Positions 48,802 through 57,761 of a stretch of 64,000 nucleotides of DNA are shown in pieces. The notes under the pieces are model-generated. The model was not told the DNA's origin and made no database searches. It worked only from the letters and a program-made list of their open reading frames with translations. The translations under genes and the position numbers were made by a program. How positions within the stretch are numbered: the first letter of the stretch is position 1; the number at the start of each line of letters is the position of its first letter. Source of the stretch: Bacillota bacterium (GTDB lineage: Bacteria > Bacillota > Clostridia > Christensenellales > Christensenellaceae). The stretch is taken from the NCBI GenBank assembly GCA_023408315.1, contig JAEYKI010000001.1, forward strand, positions 62,001 to 126,000, read 5' to 3'.

Positions 48802-50094
48802 TTATACCTCGCTCACAAACTTTTCACAAAAACGCTTTTCGTATTCCTCTATCAGCCAATCCCTGAAATTGGGATGCGCAATGCCAATCAGAGCCCGCGC
48901 CCTCTGCCGCAGATTCCTGCCGAACATGGAGGCAACGCCGTATTCGGTTACAATATACCGCACATCCGTGCGCGGGGTTGTCACCGTTGCGCCGTTCGCC
49001 AAAAAGGGCACAATCTTGCTGGTTTTTAAATCTTTTGTAACGCTGGGCAGCGCAATAATGGATTTGCCGCCCCTGGAGTGGTTTGCGCCACGCACAAAAT
49101 CCGCCTGCCCGCCGGTTGCGCTGATCTGCTTTAATCCCACACTCTCAGCGCACACCTGCCCCGCCAGGTCCACCTCCACACAGGAATTGATGGAGGTCAT
49201 ACGGTTGTTTTGCGCAATCACAAACGGGTCGTTCACGTAATCCGCGGGCGCCATATACATGATGGGGTGGTCGTCCAAGAATTCATACATCTCCCGGCTG
49301 CCCATCACAAACGTGGCCACAATTTTTCCCTTGTGCAGATTTTTCTTACTGCCGTTCACCACGCCCGCGCGCACCAGCTCCATCACCCCGTCCGATATCA
49401 TCTCGCTGTGAATCCCCAAGTCGTTCTTCTCTTTCAGCGAAAACAGCACCGCATCGGGCAGCGCGCCTATCCCAAGCTGCAGGCAGGCGCCGTCCGGCAC
49501 CAGGGACGCGCAGTTTTTGCCGATGGCGTAATCCTGCTCCGTCAGTTCCGCCCGCGGCAGCTCAATCAAAGGCTCGTCGCACTCCACAATATAATCCGCA
49601 TCGGATACGTGGATATAACTGTCTCCGTGGGTGCGGGGCATATATTTGTTTACCTGCACAATCACGGTTTTTGCTTTTTTTACGGTGGCCATGGTGTAAT
49701 CCACAGAAATCCCAAGGCTCATATGCCCGCGTTTATCCGGCCGGCTGGCCTGCACCAGGGCCACATTCACGGGCAGCACATCCTCCATAAAAAGGGCCGG
49801 AATATCAGAGAAATGTACGGGCACAAAATCCGCGCGGCCCTCCGCAAACGCGCGGCGCGCGGGCCCGCCAATAAACAGGGAATTGTGCTTAAAATGCCCC
49901 CCGGCCTCAGGCGTGCAATACATGCCCTTGCCCATGCATACCATGTGGACTACCTCCACATCCTTCAGTTCGTTCTTTCTTTCCCATAACGCGGCTGTTA
50001 ATGCCTGGGGTTCCCCCGTGGCATGTGCCACCGTTACCCGGTCCCCGTTTTTAACCGCTTTCAGCGCCTCCCCAGCGCTTGCATATCTACTCAT
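48802..50094 (-). CDS. abfT: 4-hydroxybutyrate CoA-transferase
   Basis: The 430-residue protein matches the length and blocks of clostridial AbfT/Cat2: VHMVCMGKGMYCTPEAGGHF, the SLGISVDYTMATVKKAKTVI segment and GIGALPDAVLFSLKEKNDLG followed by IHSEMISDGVMELVRAG, where the conserved glutamate of HSEM carries CoA in the family. It activates 4-hydroxybutyrate with acetyl-CoA. It is the next step after 4-hydroxybutyrate dehydrogenase and before the dehydratase, both encoded upstream in this run. Confidence 0.92.
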   Translation of the reverse strand: MSRYASAGEALKAVKNGDRVTVAHATGEPQALTAALWERKNELKDVEVVHMVCMGKGMYCTPEAGGHFKHNSLFIGGPARRAFAEGRADFVPVHFSDIPALFMEDVLPVNVALVQASRPDKRGHMSLGISVDYTMATVKKAKTVIVQVNKYMPRTHGDSYIHVSDADYIVECDEPLIELPRAELTEQDYAIGKNCASLVPDGACLQLGIGALPDAVLFSLKEKNDLGIHSEMISDGVMELVRAGVVNGSKKNLHKGKIVATFVMGSREMYEFLDDHPIMYMAPADYVNDPFVIAQNNRMTSINSCVEVDLAGQVCAESVGLKQISATGGQADFVRGANHSRGGKSIIALPSVTKDLKTSKIVPFLANGATVTTPRTDVRYIVTEYGVASMFGRNLRQRARALIGIAHPNFRDWLIEEYEKRFCEKFVSEV

Positions 50095-50127
50095 TTCGCT
50101 TTCAGCTCCGCTATCAATTTTCCGTTT

Positions 50128-50192
50128 GAGGGCTCCGCGCCCATATCCAAAGATTTTGGGGTGAGTGTGCGGAGGCGAGCAGCCTCCAATGT
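50128..50192. repeat. Hairpin repeat, copy D (variant)
   Basis: On the minus strand it reads TTGGAGGCTGCTCGCCTCCG, then CCCCAAAATCTTTGG, then GGGCGCGGAGCCC. The GGAGGCT..CGCCTCC hairpin matches that at 63161. It lies in the 101-base spacer between the CoA-transferase and dehydratase genes, inside the operon, so it is transcribed. Confidence 0.6.
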
Positions 50193-50195
50193 TGC

Positions 50196-51662
50196 TCAGC
50201 CCTTCTCTTTTTCCCGGCGAAGAATGCCGCAGATGTTCTTGGCCAGTTCCTTTTTGGCGGGCAGGTTGCTCTGCCGCGCGATCATAATGCGCTGCGCCTG
50301 GGGCGAACCCGCCCCGTGCATGGATTCCGTGCGGTATCCCACCGCCGCCGCGCCAAGCGTCAGGTTCTCAATCAGCCGCAGCACGCGCATGCGGTATTCC
50401 GTCGGCACATCCGCCACACCCTTTAAATACTTGTCTATATACGGCTTTAACTTCTCGTTTTGGTAGTCCTGCTCGCTGGGCATGGTGACCATAATGCCGC
50501 CCGCTATGTCCTCCGCCAGCCGCGATATCTCGTAGGGAAAGCGCGTTACGTTCTGTTTGCACACGTTTGCCAGAAGGGTGTCCACAAAATAGTTGCCCGC
50601 CCGGGTTCTGTGGCCCTCGCACGAGCAGGATATGCCGCACGCGTACAGCGTCTCATTCAGGTGCGTCATTTCTATCAGCTTATCCTTGATGTGGCTGGCC
50701 TTTGCGCAGCCATTGTAATCCGCGGCCAGCGCCGCCGCGCCAATCAGCACGTCCCCCACGCCCACCTTGCAGCCGCCGTAACTCTGCCGGTGGTAGGATG
50801 CGAACCGCTCCACAAGCATGCCCGCAAACTCGGTTTCCCCGTCCATAAATATCCGGTCGCGGGGAACAAACACGTCGTCAAATATCACCAGCGCCTCGTG
50901 TCCTCCAAAGCTGCAGTTGCCAAGGTCTATATCCACCTGCGGCTCCAGCTTGCGGGTGTCGCAGGACTGACGTCCGTAGATCATAAATATGCCTTTAGCG
51001 TCGCAGGGCAGCGCAAACGCGACCGCATAGTCCTTATCCTCCGGCCGCATGGCAATGGTGGGCATCACAATTACCTCGTGGCTGTTCACCATGCCCGTTT
51101 GGTGCGCCTTTGCCCCGCGCACCACTATGCCGTCCGCCCGTCGTTCCACCACGCGCAGATACAGGTCCGGGTCCGCCTGCGCGGAAGGGCCAAGGCCCCT
51201 GTCTCCCTTGGTGTCCGTCATGGCGCCGTCCACCGTCAAATCATTCTCCTGCACGTACGCCCAGTAGCTTTTGAACCGCTCAAAGTAATTTGTGCGGCAG
51301 GCCGCGTCCATCTCAAACGTGGTGGAGAAAAGCGCGTTGGCCGCGTCCAGTCCCACGCAGCGCTGGAAGCACGAAGCCGTCTTTTGCCCCAGCAGCCGCT
51401 GCATCTTCACCTTTTTCACCAGGTCTTCCGTGCTCTGGTGCAGGTGCGTAAAGCGGTTGATCTTTTTCCCCGTCAGGCTGGACGTCGCGCACATTAAATC
51501 CTCGTATTCCGGCTTTTGGGCCAGCTCGTAGGTCATTGACACCGAATTCATGGAAGGCCGTATCATCGCGTCTTCCGTTGGTTCGGGCACTTCCCTGCCC
51601 ATCAGGTATACCATCATCTTCATTTTCTTCAGGCTATCAATATATTCCGCAGGTGTTTTCAT
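50196..51662 (-). CDS. abfD: 4-hydroxybutyryl-CoA dehydratase / vinylacetyl-CoA isomerase
   Basis: This flavin and 4Fe-4S enzyme dehydrates 4-hydroxybutyryl-CoA to crotonyl-CoA. The 488-residue length fits the clostridial enzyme (490). Cys98 and Cys102 (SCFQRC) and the H-x6-C pair in YHRQSYGGCKVG match the cluster ligands Cys99, Cys103, His292 and Cys299 of the Clostridium aminobutyricum protein. The enzyme is oxygen-sensitive. It follows 4-hydroxybutyrate dehydrogenase by 10 bases. The identification is one of the firmest in the operon. Confidence 0.95.
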   Translation of the reverse strand: MKTPAEYIDSLKKMKMMVYLMGREVPEPTEDAMIRPSMNSVSMTYELAQKPEYEDLMCATSSLTGKKINRFTHLHQSTEDLVKKVKMQRLLGQKTASCFQRCVGLDAANALFSTTFEMDAACRTNYFERFKSYWAYVQENDLTVDGAMTDTKGDRGLGPSAQADPDLYLRVVERRADGIVVRGAKAHQTGMVNSHEVIVMPTIAMRPEDKDYAVAFALPCDAKGIFMIYGRQSCDTRKLEPQVDIDLGNCSFGGHEALVIFDDVFVPRDRIFMDGETEFAGMLVERFASYHRQSYGGCKVGVGDVLIGAAALAADYNGCAKASHIKDKLIEMTHLNETLYACGISCSCEGHRTRAGNYFVDTLLANVCKQNVTRFPYEISRLAEDIAGGIMVTMPSEQDYQNEKLKPYIDKYLKGVADVPTEYRMRVLRLIENLTLGAAAVGYRTESMHGAGSPQAQRIMIARQSNLPAKKELAKNICGILRREKEKG

Positions 51663-51672
51663 ACTGTCCTCC

Positions 51673-52779
51673 TCAAAAACAAGCTTTATAAATCTCTTTT
51701 ATATCTTCCTGAGACAATGCCACAGGATTGTTTACCAAAAGCCGCTGCTGCGTGCCGATAACAGATTCCGCAAACTGCCCCGCCTGCTCTTTGCCCATGC
51801 CGTATTCCCGCAGGGGTTTACGCGCCAAAACACCGTCCAGCAATTCGCGCAGCGCGTCCCAAACCTTGCCTGTCAGAAGGATTCTGCCCAGCACGCCTTC
51901 CAGGGCGGAGAGGTCTGCGCCGTTTCTGCGGTACACGTCCATCACCGCTCCAAACATCAGGTAATTGGCATTGCCGTGCGGGATATGAAAATTGGCTCCC
52001 AGCGGATAAGACGCAGCGTGCACCGCGCCCACCCCCGCGTTTGCAAACGCAATTCCGGCAAAGCAGCTTGCGTTAAGAAACCCGCCTATGCGGCCCTGCA
52101 GTGCCTCCGTGCTTTTGCCAGCGGCAAGCAGCGCCTGGTAGCCGGTTAAAATCGTCTCCATGGCTTTTTCGCTGAACAGTTTTGTAAAATCGCTGGCCCT
52201 GGGAGCAATATAGGATTCAATGGCGTGGATCAGCGCGTCTATGGAGCTGGCCGCAAACACATTGTAGGGAATGGCTTTAAGAAGCGCGGGAATCAGCACC
52301 GTCTGATCCGGAAAAAGCTGCTCTATGGCCAGGCCCATCTTGGTATGCTTTGCCTTGATCTCCGCAATAGAGATGCACGTAACCTCGCTGCCCGTGCCGC
52401 AGGTGGTGGGAATTGCGACCAACTCCCGCTTTTTTGGCAGGGCTGCGCCCCTCTCAAACAGATCGCCGCACGTATATCCCGGCCCAAACACCAGCAGCTT
52501 GCCAATATCCAGCACCGTGCCCCCGCCAATAGCAAAAACCCGTTTGTATTCTTTTCTGTTTGCTTCTTGCAATATCCCGTCAATCATTTCGTCAGAGGGT
52601 TCGCCCGTGCCGTATTGTTCCTGGAACAAAATGCCGCACTCCGGTTTGATATTGCCCAGGTGGGGCATCAGGACGTATTCGTTGGTTATAACCAGGTCGT
52701 CTTCTCCAATGCGGAACCCTTCAAACAGTTCCCCGGCCGTTTCCACGCTGTGGATCACCGGCTTGATGCGAAATACCAT
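51673..52779 (-). CDS. 4-hydroxybutyrate dehydrogenase (iron-containing alcohol dehydrogenase family)
   Basis: The 368-residue protein matches the Clostridium kluyveri 4-hydroxybutyrate dehydrogenase closely by recall: FQEQYGTGEPSDEMI, FAIGGGTVLDIGKLL, AIPTTCGTGSEVTCISIAEI, GVGAVHAASYPLGANFHIPH and QQRLLVNNPVALSQEDI. The metal ligands include the histidines in IHAIESY, AVHAAS and IPHGNANY. It reduces succinate semialdehyde to 4-hydroxybutyrate with NADH. This points to succinate semialdehyde as an intermediate of the operon. Confidence 0.92.
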   Translation of the reverse strand: MVFRIKPVIHSVETAGELFEGFRIGEDDLVITNEYVLMPHLGNIKPECGILFQEQYGTGEPSDEMIDGILQEANRKEYKRVFAIGGGTVLDIGKLLVFGPGYTCGDLFERGAALPKKRELVAIPTTCGTGSEVTCISIAEIKAKHTKMGLAIEQLFPDQTVLIPALLKAIPYNVFAASSIDALIHAIESYIAPRASDFTKLFSEKAMETILTGYQALLAAGKSTEALQGRIGGFLNASCFAGIAFANAGVGAVHAASYPLGANFHIPHGNANYLMFGAVMDVYRRNGADLSALEGVLGRILLTGKVWDALRELLDGVLARKPLREYGMGKEQAGQFAESVIGTQQRLLVNNPVALSQEDIKEIYKACF

Positions 52780-52802
52780 CTCTTTTTCTGCCTTCTTTCT
52801 AT

Positions 52803-53711
52803 TTAAAAACCTTTTCCGCCCACGCTTACCTTCAAGCCCGCGCCTTCGGCAATTTTTTTACACCTTTGTATGCCGTCCTCGTTTTCCGCCATAAGTTCAG
52901 CCGAGGGGCACGCGTAGCCCAGTTGCGCGTATTTCTCGTCTCCCATGTGGTGGAACGGCAGTATATGCATTTCATTCACGTTCCCCGTTCTGCAGGCAAA
53001 CGCAATAATGGCTTCAAATTCTTCATTGTCGTTCACACCGGAAATCAGGGGCACGCGCAGTACCACACGGCATTCTTCCGCCGCCCTCTTAAAGTTGGCG
53101 AGTATCCGCGCGTTGTCCACTCCCGTCCAGTATGCGTGCCGGATGGGGTCCATCAGCTTGATATCAAACAAAAGCAGGTCCGCATACGGCAATACTTCCT
53201 CCAGGTTCTCCGCCGGGTAATACCCCGCCGTTTCAATGGCGGCGGGAATGCCCTGCGCTTTCAGTTCCCGCAAAAACGCGCGGTTAAAATCCGCCTGCAA
53301 AAGCGGCTCCCCGCCGGAGAGCGTCACCCCGCCGCCGGACTGGCTGAAAAACACCCGGTCTGCCAGCGCTTCCGCCAGCAGTTCTTCCAGGGATACTTTA
53401 CGCACAGAAGGCCTTCTTGCCTGGGCAAAGCACCTCTCCACGCAGGCCATACAGTTTTTGCAAAGCTTGCGGTTATATACCACGTCTCCGCGCCCATTAA
53501 GCGCAATCGCGCAGCAGGGGCACGCGTTAAAACACTCCTGGCAGCCAATGCAAAGCCGGCTGTTGAGTAAAAGCCTGGGCTTTGTGGAAAACGCCTCCGG
53601 GTTCTGGCACCATTTGCAGCGCATGCCGCATCCGGCGAAAAAAACCATTGTGCGTATTCCCGGCCCGTCGTGCAGGGAGCAAAACTGGATATCCGTTATC
53701 GCGGCCTTCAT
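52803..53711 (-). CDS. Glycyl radical enzyme activating enzyme (radical SAM)
   Basis: The 302-residue protein has the radical SAM signature CGMRCKWC (C-x3-C-x2-C) near residue 30. A ferredoxin-like insert with CIGCQECFNACPCC and CKNCMACVERC follows, as in activases of the diol dehydratase and choline-lyase groups. GGGVTLSGGEPLLQ is the SAM-binding GGE motif. It installs the glycyl radical on the enzyme encoded directly upstream; the start overlaps that stop by 4 bases. It is the sole activase here. Confidence 0.95.
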   Translation of the reverse strand: MKAAITDIQFCSLHDGPGIRTMVFFAGCGMRCKWCQNPEAFSTKPRLLLNSRLCIGCQECFNACPCCAIALNGRGDVVYNRKLCKNCMACVERCFAQARRPSVRKVSLEELLAEALADRVFFSQSGGGVTLSGGEPLLQADFNRAFLRELKAQGIPAAIETAGYYPAENLEEVLPYADLLLFDIKLMDPIRHAYWTGVDNARILANFKRAAEECRVVLRVPLISGVNDNEEFEAIIAFACRTGNVNEMHILPFHHMGDEKYAQLGYACPSAELMAENEDGIQRCKKIAEGAGLKVSVGGKGF

Positions 53712-56056
53712 TTTTCAAACCTTTTGATAATGTTGTCCTGCTGCACGGGGGACATGGCGACAAAGTAGGCGGAAAGCCCACCCATGCGCACGCGGATATC
53801 CCTGTACTTTTCCGGGTGTATCTTAGCGTCCCGCAGGTCCTCCACATTCACGCTGGTGATGGTCATAATCTGCCCGCCCAGCTCGCAGAAGGAGCGTATC
53901 AGGGAGGCGAGGCGCTGCACGCCCACCTCGCCCATAAAATCGTTTGAGTTGATGGAAAGGTCAAACGGCGCGCCGGAAAAATACTTGCTCAGGTTGGGCC
54001 TGGTGGCGCTTTTGATTGCCGCCGTGGGGCCCTTGATATCCGCGCCCGGCTGGGGCGAATAATTGGGCGCAAGCGCTTCGCCAAAAAAGCGTCCGTCTGC
54101 GGAGGCGCTTATATCCCGCCCCAGGGCGGCGTAGTTTTCAAACGTGCCTATGCCGCACGGGTATTTTACGGGCAGGCCTTTTTTGTTCCACGCCTCCACC
54201 GTATCCTCAAAGTCTTTCAGCATGCGGATGCCCAGCGCGTCCACCTTATCATTGTCGTTGCCAAACTTGGGCACGCTGTTTACCGCGCGCATGCGCAGGG
54301 GTTCATGCCCCTTCCAGTTGGCACACAGCGCTTCCTTCAGGCCGTCAATCGTTACCACATTCTTTTCGTATACCAGCTCCCGGATCACTTCCAGGGAATC
54401 CACTGTGTTGGCAAAGCCGGTAATTAAAATCTGGTGGAAATAGTACCGGCTGCCGTCCTGGGTAATGTCCCGGCCCCTGGGTATGCAGTCGTCCATCAGC
54501 GCGGACATCAGCGGGTCCGGCGCTACCATATAGCTTAGGCCAAAGCTCTCCAGCCTTCGCTTGCACTGGTTGCCGATGTACTCCGCCACCTGTTTGGAAT
54601 ACGCCTGGTAGAATTCCTCAAACGTCCCAAACGCCGCCGGGTCGCCCGTGTCCAGGCCTTCCATTTTGCCGTTGTGCCGGGATACGCCGCGATACAATAC
54701 CCATTCCACGCACCGCAGGTTCATCACATGGGCATAGGTAAAATAACTGCGCCCGGGGATCAGCGTTTCCCAGCAGCCGTCGTTGCTGTAATCGCGCGCT
54801 TCCTCAATGGGAATGCCAAAATCCACAAACCCCTGTATGTTCACCTCGTCGTTGTAAATTACAGGCTCGCCCTGGCCGTAGCGCAGCACACGCGCCACCG
54901 TATCCACAAATGCCGAAGGGGAATTCTTGTGAATCCTCGCACCCATGGTGGGCATCAGCAGGCTCATATCGTTCATGATCTCAAGGATCATAAAGGATAA
55001 ATCGTTGGTTGCGTCCTGCCCCTCCGGTGTCAGGCCGCCCACCATGCAGTTCATCAGCCAGTCGTTGCCGGACTGCCCGTAGTTGAAGTTGGCGTCGCTG
55101 TTTGCGTCCTCACCGTCCTGCCAGGTGAGCGCACGGATGTTGTAGCCGCCCGTCTGGTTGGTGCCGCTCTCCTCTGTTTTTTCGTCCGGGATAATCCCCT
55201 GGCTGAACAGCCCGAAGTTATAATGGTTCTCCACCTTGCGGGTGTCCGTTACAATCTTCTCGTTGCACTTTACCAGAAAGCTTGCCAGCAGGTCCCTTGC
55301 CTGTTCCTTTGTGATCTTTCCTTCTTTTATGTCTTTCTCATAATACGGATGCAATATCTGGTCCGCGCGCCCGAGCGGGATATATTCCCCGCCGCTGTTG
55401 ATGATGCAGTACGTAAACCAGTATGCCTGCAGCGCTTCCGCAAAATTTTCGGCAGGCCCCATGGGCACGCGGCTGCACCTGCGGCTCATCTCCAGCAGTT
55501 CTTCCCTGCGCGCGGGGTCTTTGCAGGCGCACGCTTCCCTGACTGCCTCGTCCGCATGGCGTTTTGCGAACACCGCAACGCCTTGAAGAGCGATCAGCAT
55601 GGCGCGGTATTCCGCCAGCGCGAGTTGATCCTGTTCGGTCTCCGCCAGTTTACAGGCGAGCGCCTGGTTGATCTCTTCCGCCACGCCCTTTATGCCCATT
55701 GCAATGATTTTGTCAAACTGCGGCGGATGATGCCCCCATACGGATGCCTCGTTGAGCTGGTGCCGCGCTGCCTCCCTGCCCTCTTCCTTTGTATAATAGA
55801 TGGGCATCACGGTGCCCCAGCCCACGCTGTTCTGGTTGCCCCGCCCGGCAATCAGTTCGTCCGGTTTAATGCCTGCGGGCAGGCGCTCGCCCATGTATTT
55901 CTGCGCGTATGCCTTGCGGACCACCAGCGGCTCGCCTGCCAGCCAGGGCATTTCGTCCAGCATATTTGTATTCGTAAAATGCCATACGCCCGCATCGTGG
56001 AATTCCACATCAAACAGCCTGTCTTTCAGGCGCCGCATCCTTTCAGAGAGTGCCAT
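53708..56056 (-). CDS. Glycyl radical enzyme, eliminase-type, uncharacterised clade
   Basis: The 782-residue protein is a full-length glycyl radical enzyme. The thiyl site is NDGCWETLIPG with Cys428 and Glu430, the Cys-x-Glu pattern of eliminases such as glycerol, propanediol and hydroxyproline dehydratases and choline lyase. Those known to me read GCVE; here it is GCWE. Pyruvate formate-lyase has adjacent cysteines, absent here. The radical loop near the C-terminus is RVRMGGLSAYF with Gly760 likely radical-bearing. GHHPPQF occupies a conserved N-terminal spot. The ATG at 56056 follows GGAGGG. No shell-targeting extension is seen. Substrate unknown; context suggests a C4 diol. Confidence 0.92.
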   Translation of the reverse strand: MALSERMRRLKDRLFDVEFHDAGVWHFTNTNMLDEMPWLAGEPLVVRKAYAQKYMGERLPAGIKPDELIAGRGNQNSVGWGTVMPIYYTKEEGREAARHQLNEASVWGHHPPQFDKIIAMGIKGVAEEINQALACKLAETEQDQLALAEYRAMLIALQGVAVFAKRHADEAVREACACKDPARREELLEMSRRCSRVPMGPAENFAEALQAYWFTYCIINSGGEYIPLGRADQILHPYYEKDIKEGKITKEQARDLLASFLVKCNEKIVTDTRKVENHYNFGLFSQGIIPDEKTEESGTNQTGGYNIRALTWQDGEDANSDANFNYGQSGNDWLMNCMVGGLTPEGQDATNDLSFMILEIMNDMSLLMPTMGARIHKNSPSAFVDTVARVLRYGQGEPVIYNDEVNIQGFVDFGIPIEEARDYSNDGCWETLIPGRSYFTYAHVMNLRCVEWVLYRGVSRHNGKMEGLDTGDPAAFGTFEEFYQAYSKQVAEYIGNQCKRRLESFGLSYMVAPDPLMSALMDDCIPRGRDITQDGSRYYFHQILITGFANTVDSLEVIRELVYEKNVVTIDGLKEALCANWKGHEPLRMRAVNSVPKFGNDNDKVDALGIRMLKDFEDTVEAWNKKGLPVKYPCGIGTFENYAALGRDISASADGRFFGEALAPNYSPQPGADIKGPTAAIKSATRPNLSKYFSGAPFDLSINSNDFMGEVGVQRLASLIRSFCELGGQIMTITSVNVEDLRDAKIHPEKYRDIRVRMGGLSAYFVAMSPVQQDNIIKRFEK

Positions 56057-56084
56057 GCCATTTCCCTCCCATTCCTGATTTGCC

Positions 56085-57524
56085 TTATCCCAGCAGCTTT
56101 TTAAAAGCAATGCTCTTTTCCTGCGTGTATTCGTCCAGTGTGTGCGTCACGCCTTCGCGGCCTATGCCCGTCATTTTGTACCCGCCAAACGCCAGGTGCG
56201 CGGAGCGGTAATTGCCGCAGCCGTTTATTACGCATGTGCCGGCTTCCATGGCCATGGCCACTTTAAGCGCCGTACCCATATTTGCAGTCAAAACCCCGCT
56301 GGAAAGGCCGTAGGGTATCTGATTTGCTATTTCAATCGCTTCTTCCGTTGTGTCAAACCCAATCACCGGGAACACAGGCCCAAATATCTCCAGTTCCCTG
56401 GCAACGTCCATTCGGGGCGTTACGTCCGCAAGCAGGGTCGGTTCAAAAAAAGTGTGGTTGTAGCGTTTGCCGCCATACAGAAGCTTCGCGCCCTGCCTGA
56501 TTGTATGGTTCACCTGTTCCTCCACATCCTGCGCCGCGCGTTCGCTGATCAGCGGTCCATAAGCCACGTCCGGGTCAAACGGGTCGCCCACCTTCAGTTT
56601 CTTCAGTGCTTCCAGCAGTTTTTGCGTATAGTCTTTTTTAATGCCGTTCTGCACAATAAACCGTTTGCTTCCGCAGCAGGTTTGGCCCGCATTGCTTGCG
56701 CGGCCTGCCAGCGTTTCGGCCACCGCCTGGTCCACATCCGCGTCGTCAAAAACAATCAGGGGGTCGTTTCCGCCCAGTTCCAGAAACACATGCGTCAGGT
56801 TTTGCGCGCAGTTTGTTGCGGTCTCTATTCCCACGCGCGTGCTGCCCGTCAGGCTCACCGCGTCCACATTTTTGTGGCTGGATAAAAGCTTGCCGATCAC
56901 CGATCCGCTGCCCGTAACGCACTGCGCCGCGCCTGCGGGTACGCCGGCCTCCAGCAGCAGCTTTGTAAGGTATATATTCCCCAGCGGCGTATCGCTGGAT
57001 GGCTTTATTATCACCACGTTACCCGTAACCAGCGCGGGGGCAACCTTGTGCGCATATAGCTCTGTGGGATAATTAAACGGAACAATGCATGCCACAACCC
57101 CAAGAGGTTCCCGCACCGTAAAGATCACGTCTCCTTCCACGCGCGGCTCGCTGTCCAGGGGCAGGGAATGCCCGCCGTAATTGCGCGCTTTTTCGCAGTA
57201 CGCTTTGAATATATTGATGCAGGCATAGCTCTCGTCCACGCAGGCATACAGGGGTTTGCCCGTTTCCGCGCACATCAGGCGCGTGAATTGTTCCATGTCG
57301 CGCACAAGAAGCGTAGTGAACTTTTCCAGAATGGCAACGCGTTTATACATGGGAACCTTTCGCCATTCTTTTTTTGCCTCCACGGCTGTCCGCACGGCCT
57401 GCTCTATGTCCTGTTCGCTTGCCATAGGAACCGTATCAATGCGCTCCATAGTTGCCGGATTCAAAACATCCAGGGTTTTTCCATTGGAAGATTCCACATC
57501 CTTGCCATTAATGATCATTTTCAT
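56085..57524 (-). CDS. NAD(P)-dependent aldehyde dehydrogenase (succinate-semialdehyde dehydrogenase-like)
   Basis: The 479-residue protein is a non-acylating aldehyde dehydrogenase: the general-base glutamate is in VFLELGGNDPLIVFDD and the nucleophile in NAGQTCCGSKRF (two adjacent cysteines). GSTRVGIETA and EIFGPVFPVIGF are also present. It could oxidise succinate semialdehyde to succinate, or 4-hydroxybutanal to 4-hydroxybutyrate. It is the first gene of the operon and sits 28 bases before the glycyl radical enzyme. The ATG at 57524 is used; a second lies at 57518. Confidence 0.9.
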   Translation of the reverse strand: MKMIINGKDVESSNGKTLDVLNPATMERIDTVPMASEQDIEQAVRTAVEAKKEWRKVPMYKRVAILEKFTTLLVRDMEQFTRLMCAETGKPLYACVDESYACINIFKAYCEKARNYGGHSLPLDSEPRVEGDVIFTVREPLGVVACIVPFNYPTELYAHKVAPALVTGNVVIIKPSSDTPLGNIYLTKLLLEAGVPAGAAQCVTGSGSVIGKLLSSHKNVDAVSLTGSTRVGIETATNCAQNLTHVFLELGGNDPLIVFDDADVDQAVAETLAGRASNAGQTCCGSKRFIVQNGIKKDYTQKLLEALKKLKVGDPFDPDVAYGPLISERAAQDVEEQVNHTIRQGAKLLYGGKRYNHTFFEPTLLADVTPRMDVARELEIFGPVFPVIGFDTTEEAIEIANQIPYGLSSGVLTANMGTALKVAMAMEAGTCVINGCGNYRSAHLAFGGYKMTGIGREGVTHTLDEYTQEKSIAFKKLLG

Positions 57525-57555
57525 AGCATAAACCCGCCTTTTTTGATTTATTTAG

Positions 57556-57636
57556 TTGTATACACGCGTGAATTAAAAATACTATTTGTAATTTAAAATA
57601 CAATTATATAATATTGTATTTTTTAAATCGTGTCAA
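57556..57636 (-). promoter_or_regulatory. Operon promoter with GntR-type operator candidates
   Basis: On the minus strand TTGACA (57631-57636) and TATTAT (57608-57613) are 17 bases apart. ATACAAT (57598-57604) and ATTGTAT (57613-57619) form an inverted repeat flanking the -10. A further TTGTATACA lies at 57557-57565, downstream. ATACAATTATAT is shared with the GntR gene promoter. This is the start of the 4-hydroxybutyrate operon; control by the GntR/FCD protein is inferred. Confidence 0.8.
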
Positions 57637-57761
57637 TAGGCCTAGAGCTGTCAAAATAAATTTTTTTAGCTAAACAATTAAACGCCAAAATAAACATAAA
57701 AGATTTTTATGGCTGAGTTTGCATGCTGTCTTAATAGTATGGAATGTATGCGATAATATGG

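Noticed and set aside
53708..56056. Pyruvate formate-lyase identity for the glycyl radical enzyme
   Set aside because: The two adjacent active-site cysteines of formate acetyltransferase are absent; the site is Cys-x-Glu as in eliminases.
53708..57524. Glycyl radical enzyme as microcompartment cargo
   Set aside because: It has no N- or C-terminal amphipathic extension and lies in an operon with no shell genes, some 20 kb from the shell operon and under another promoter.
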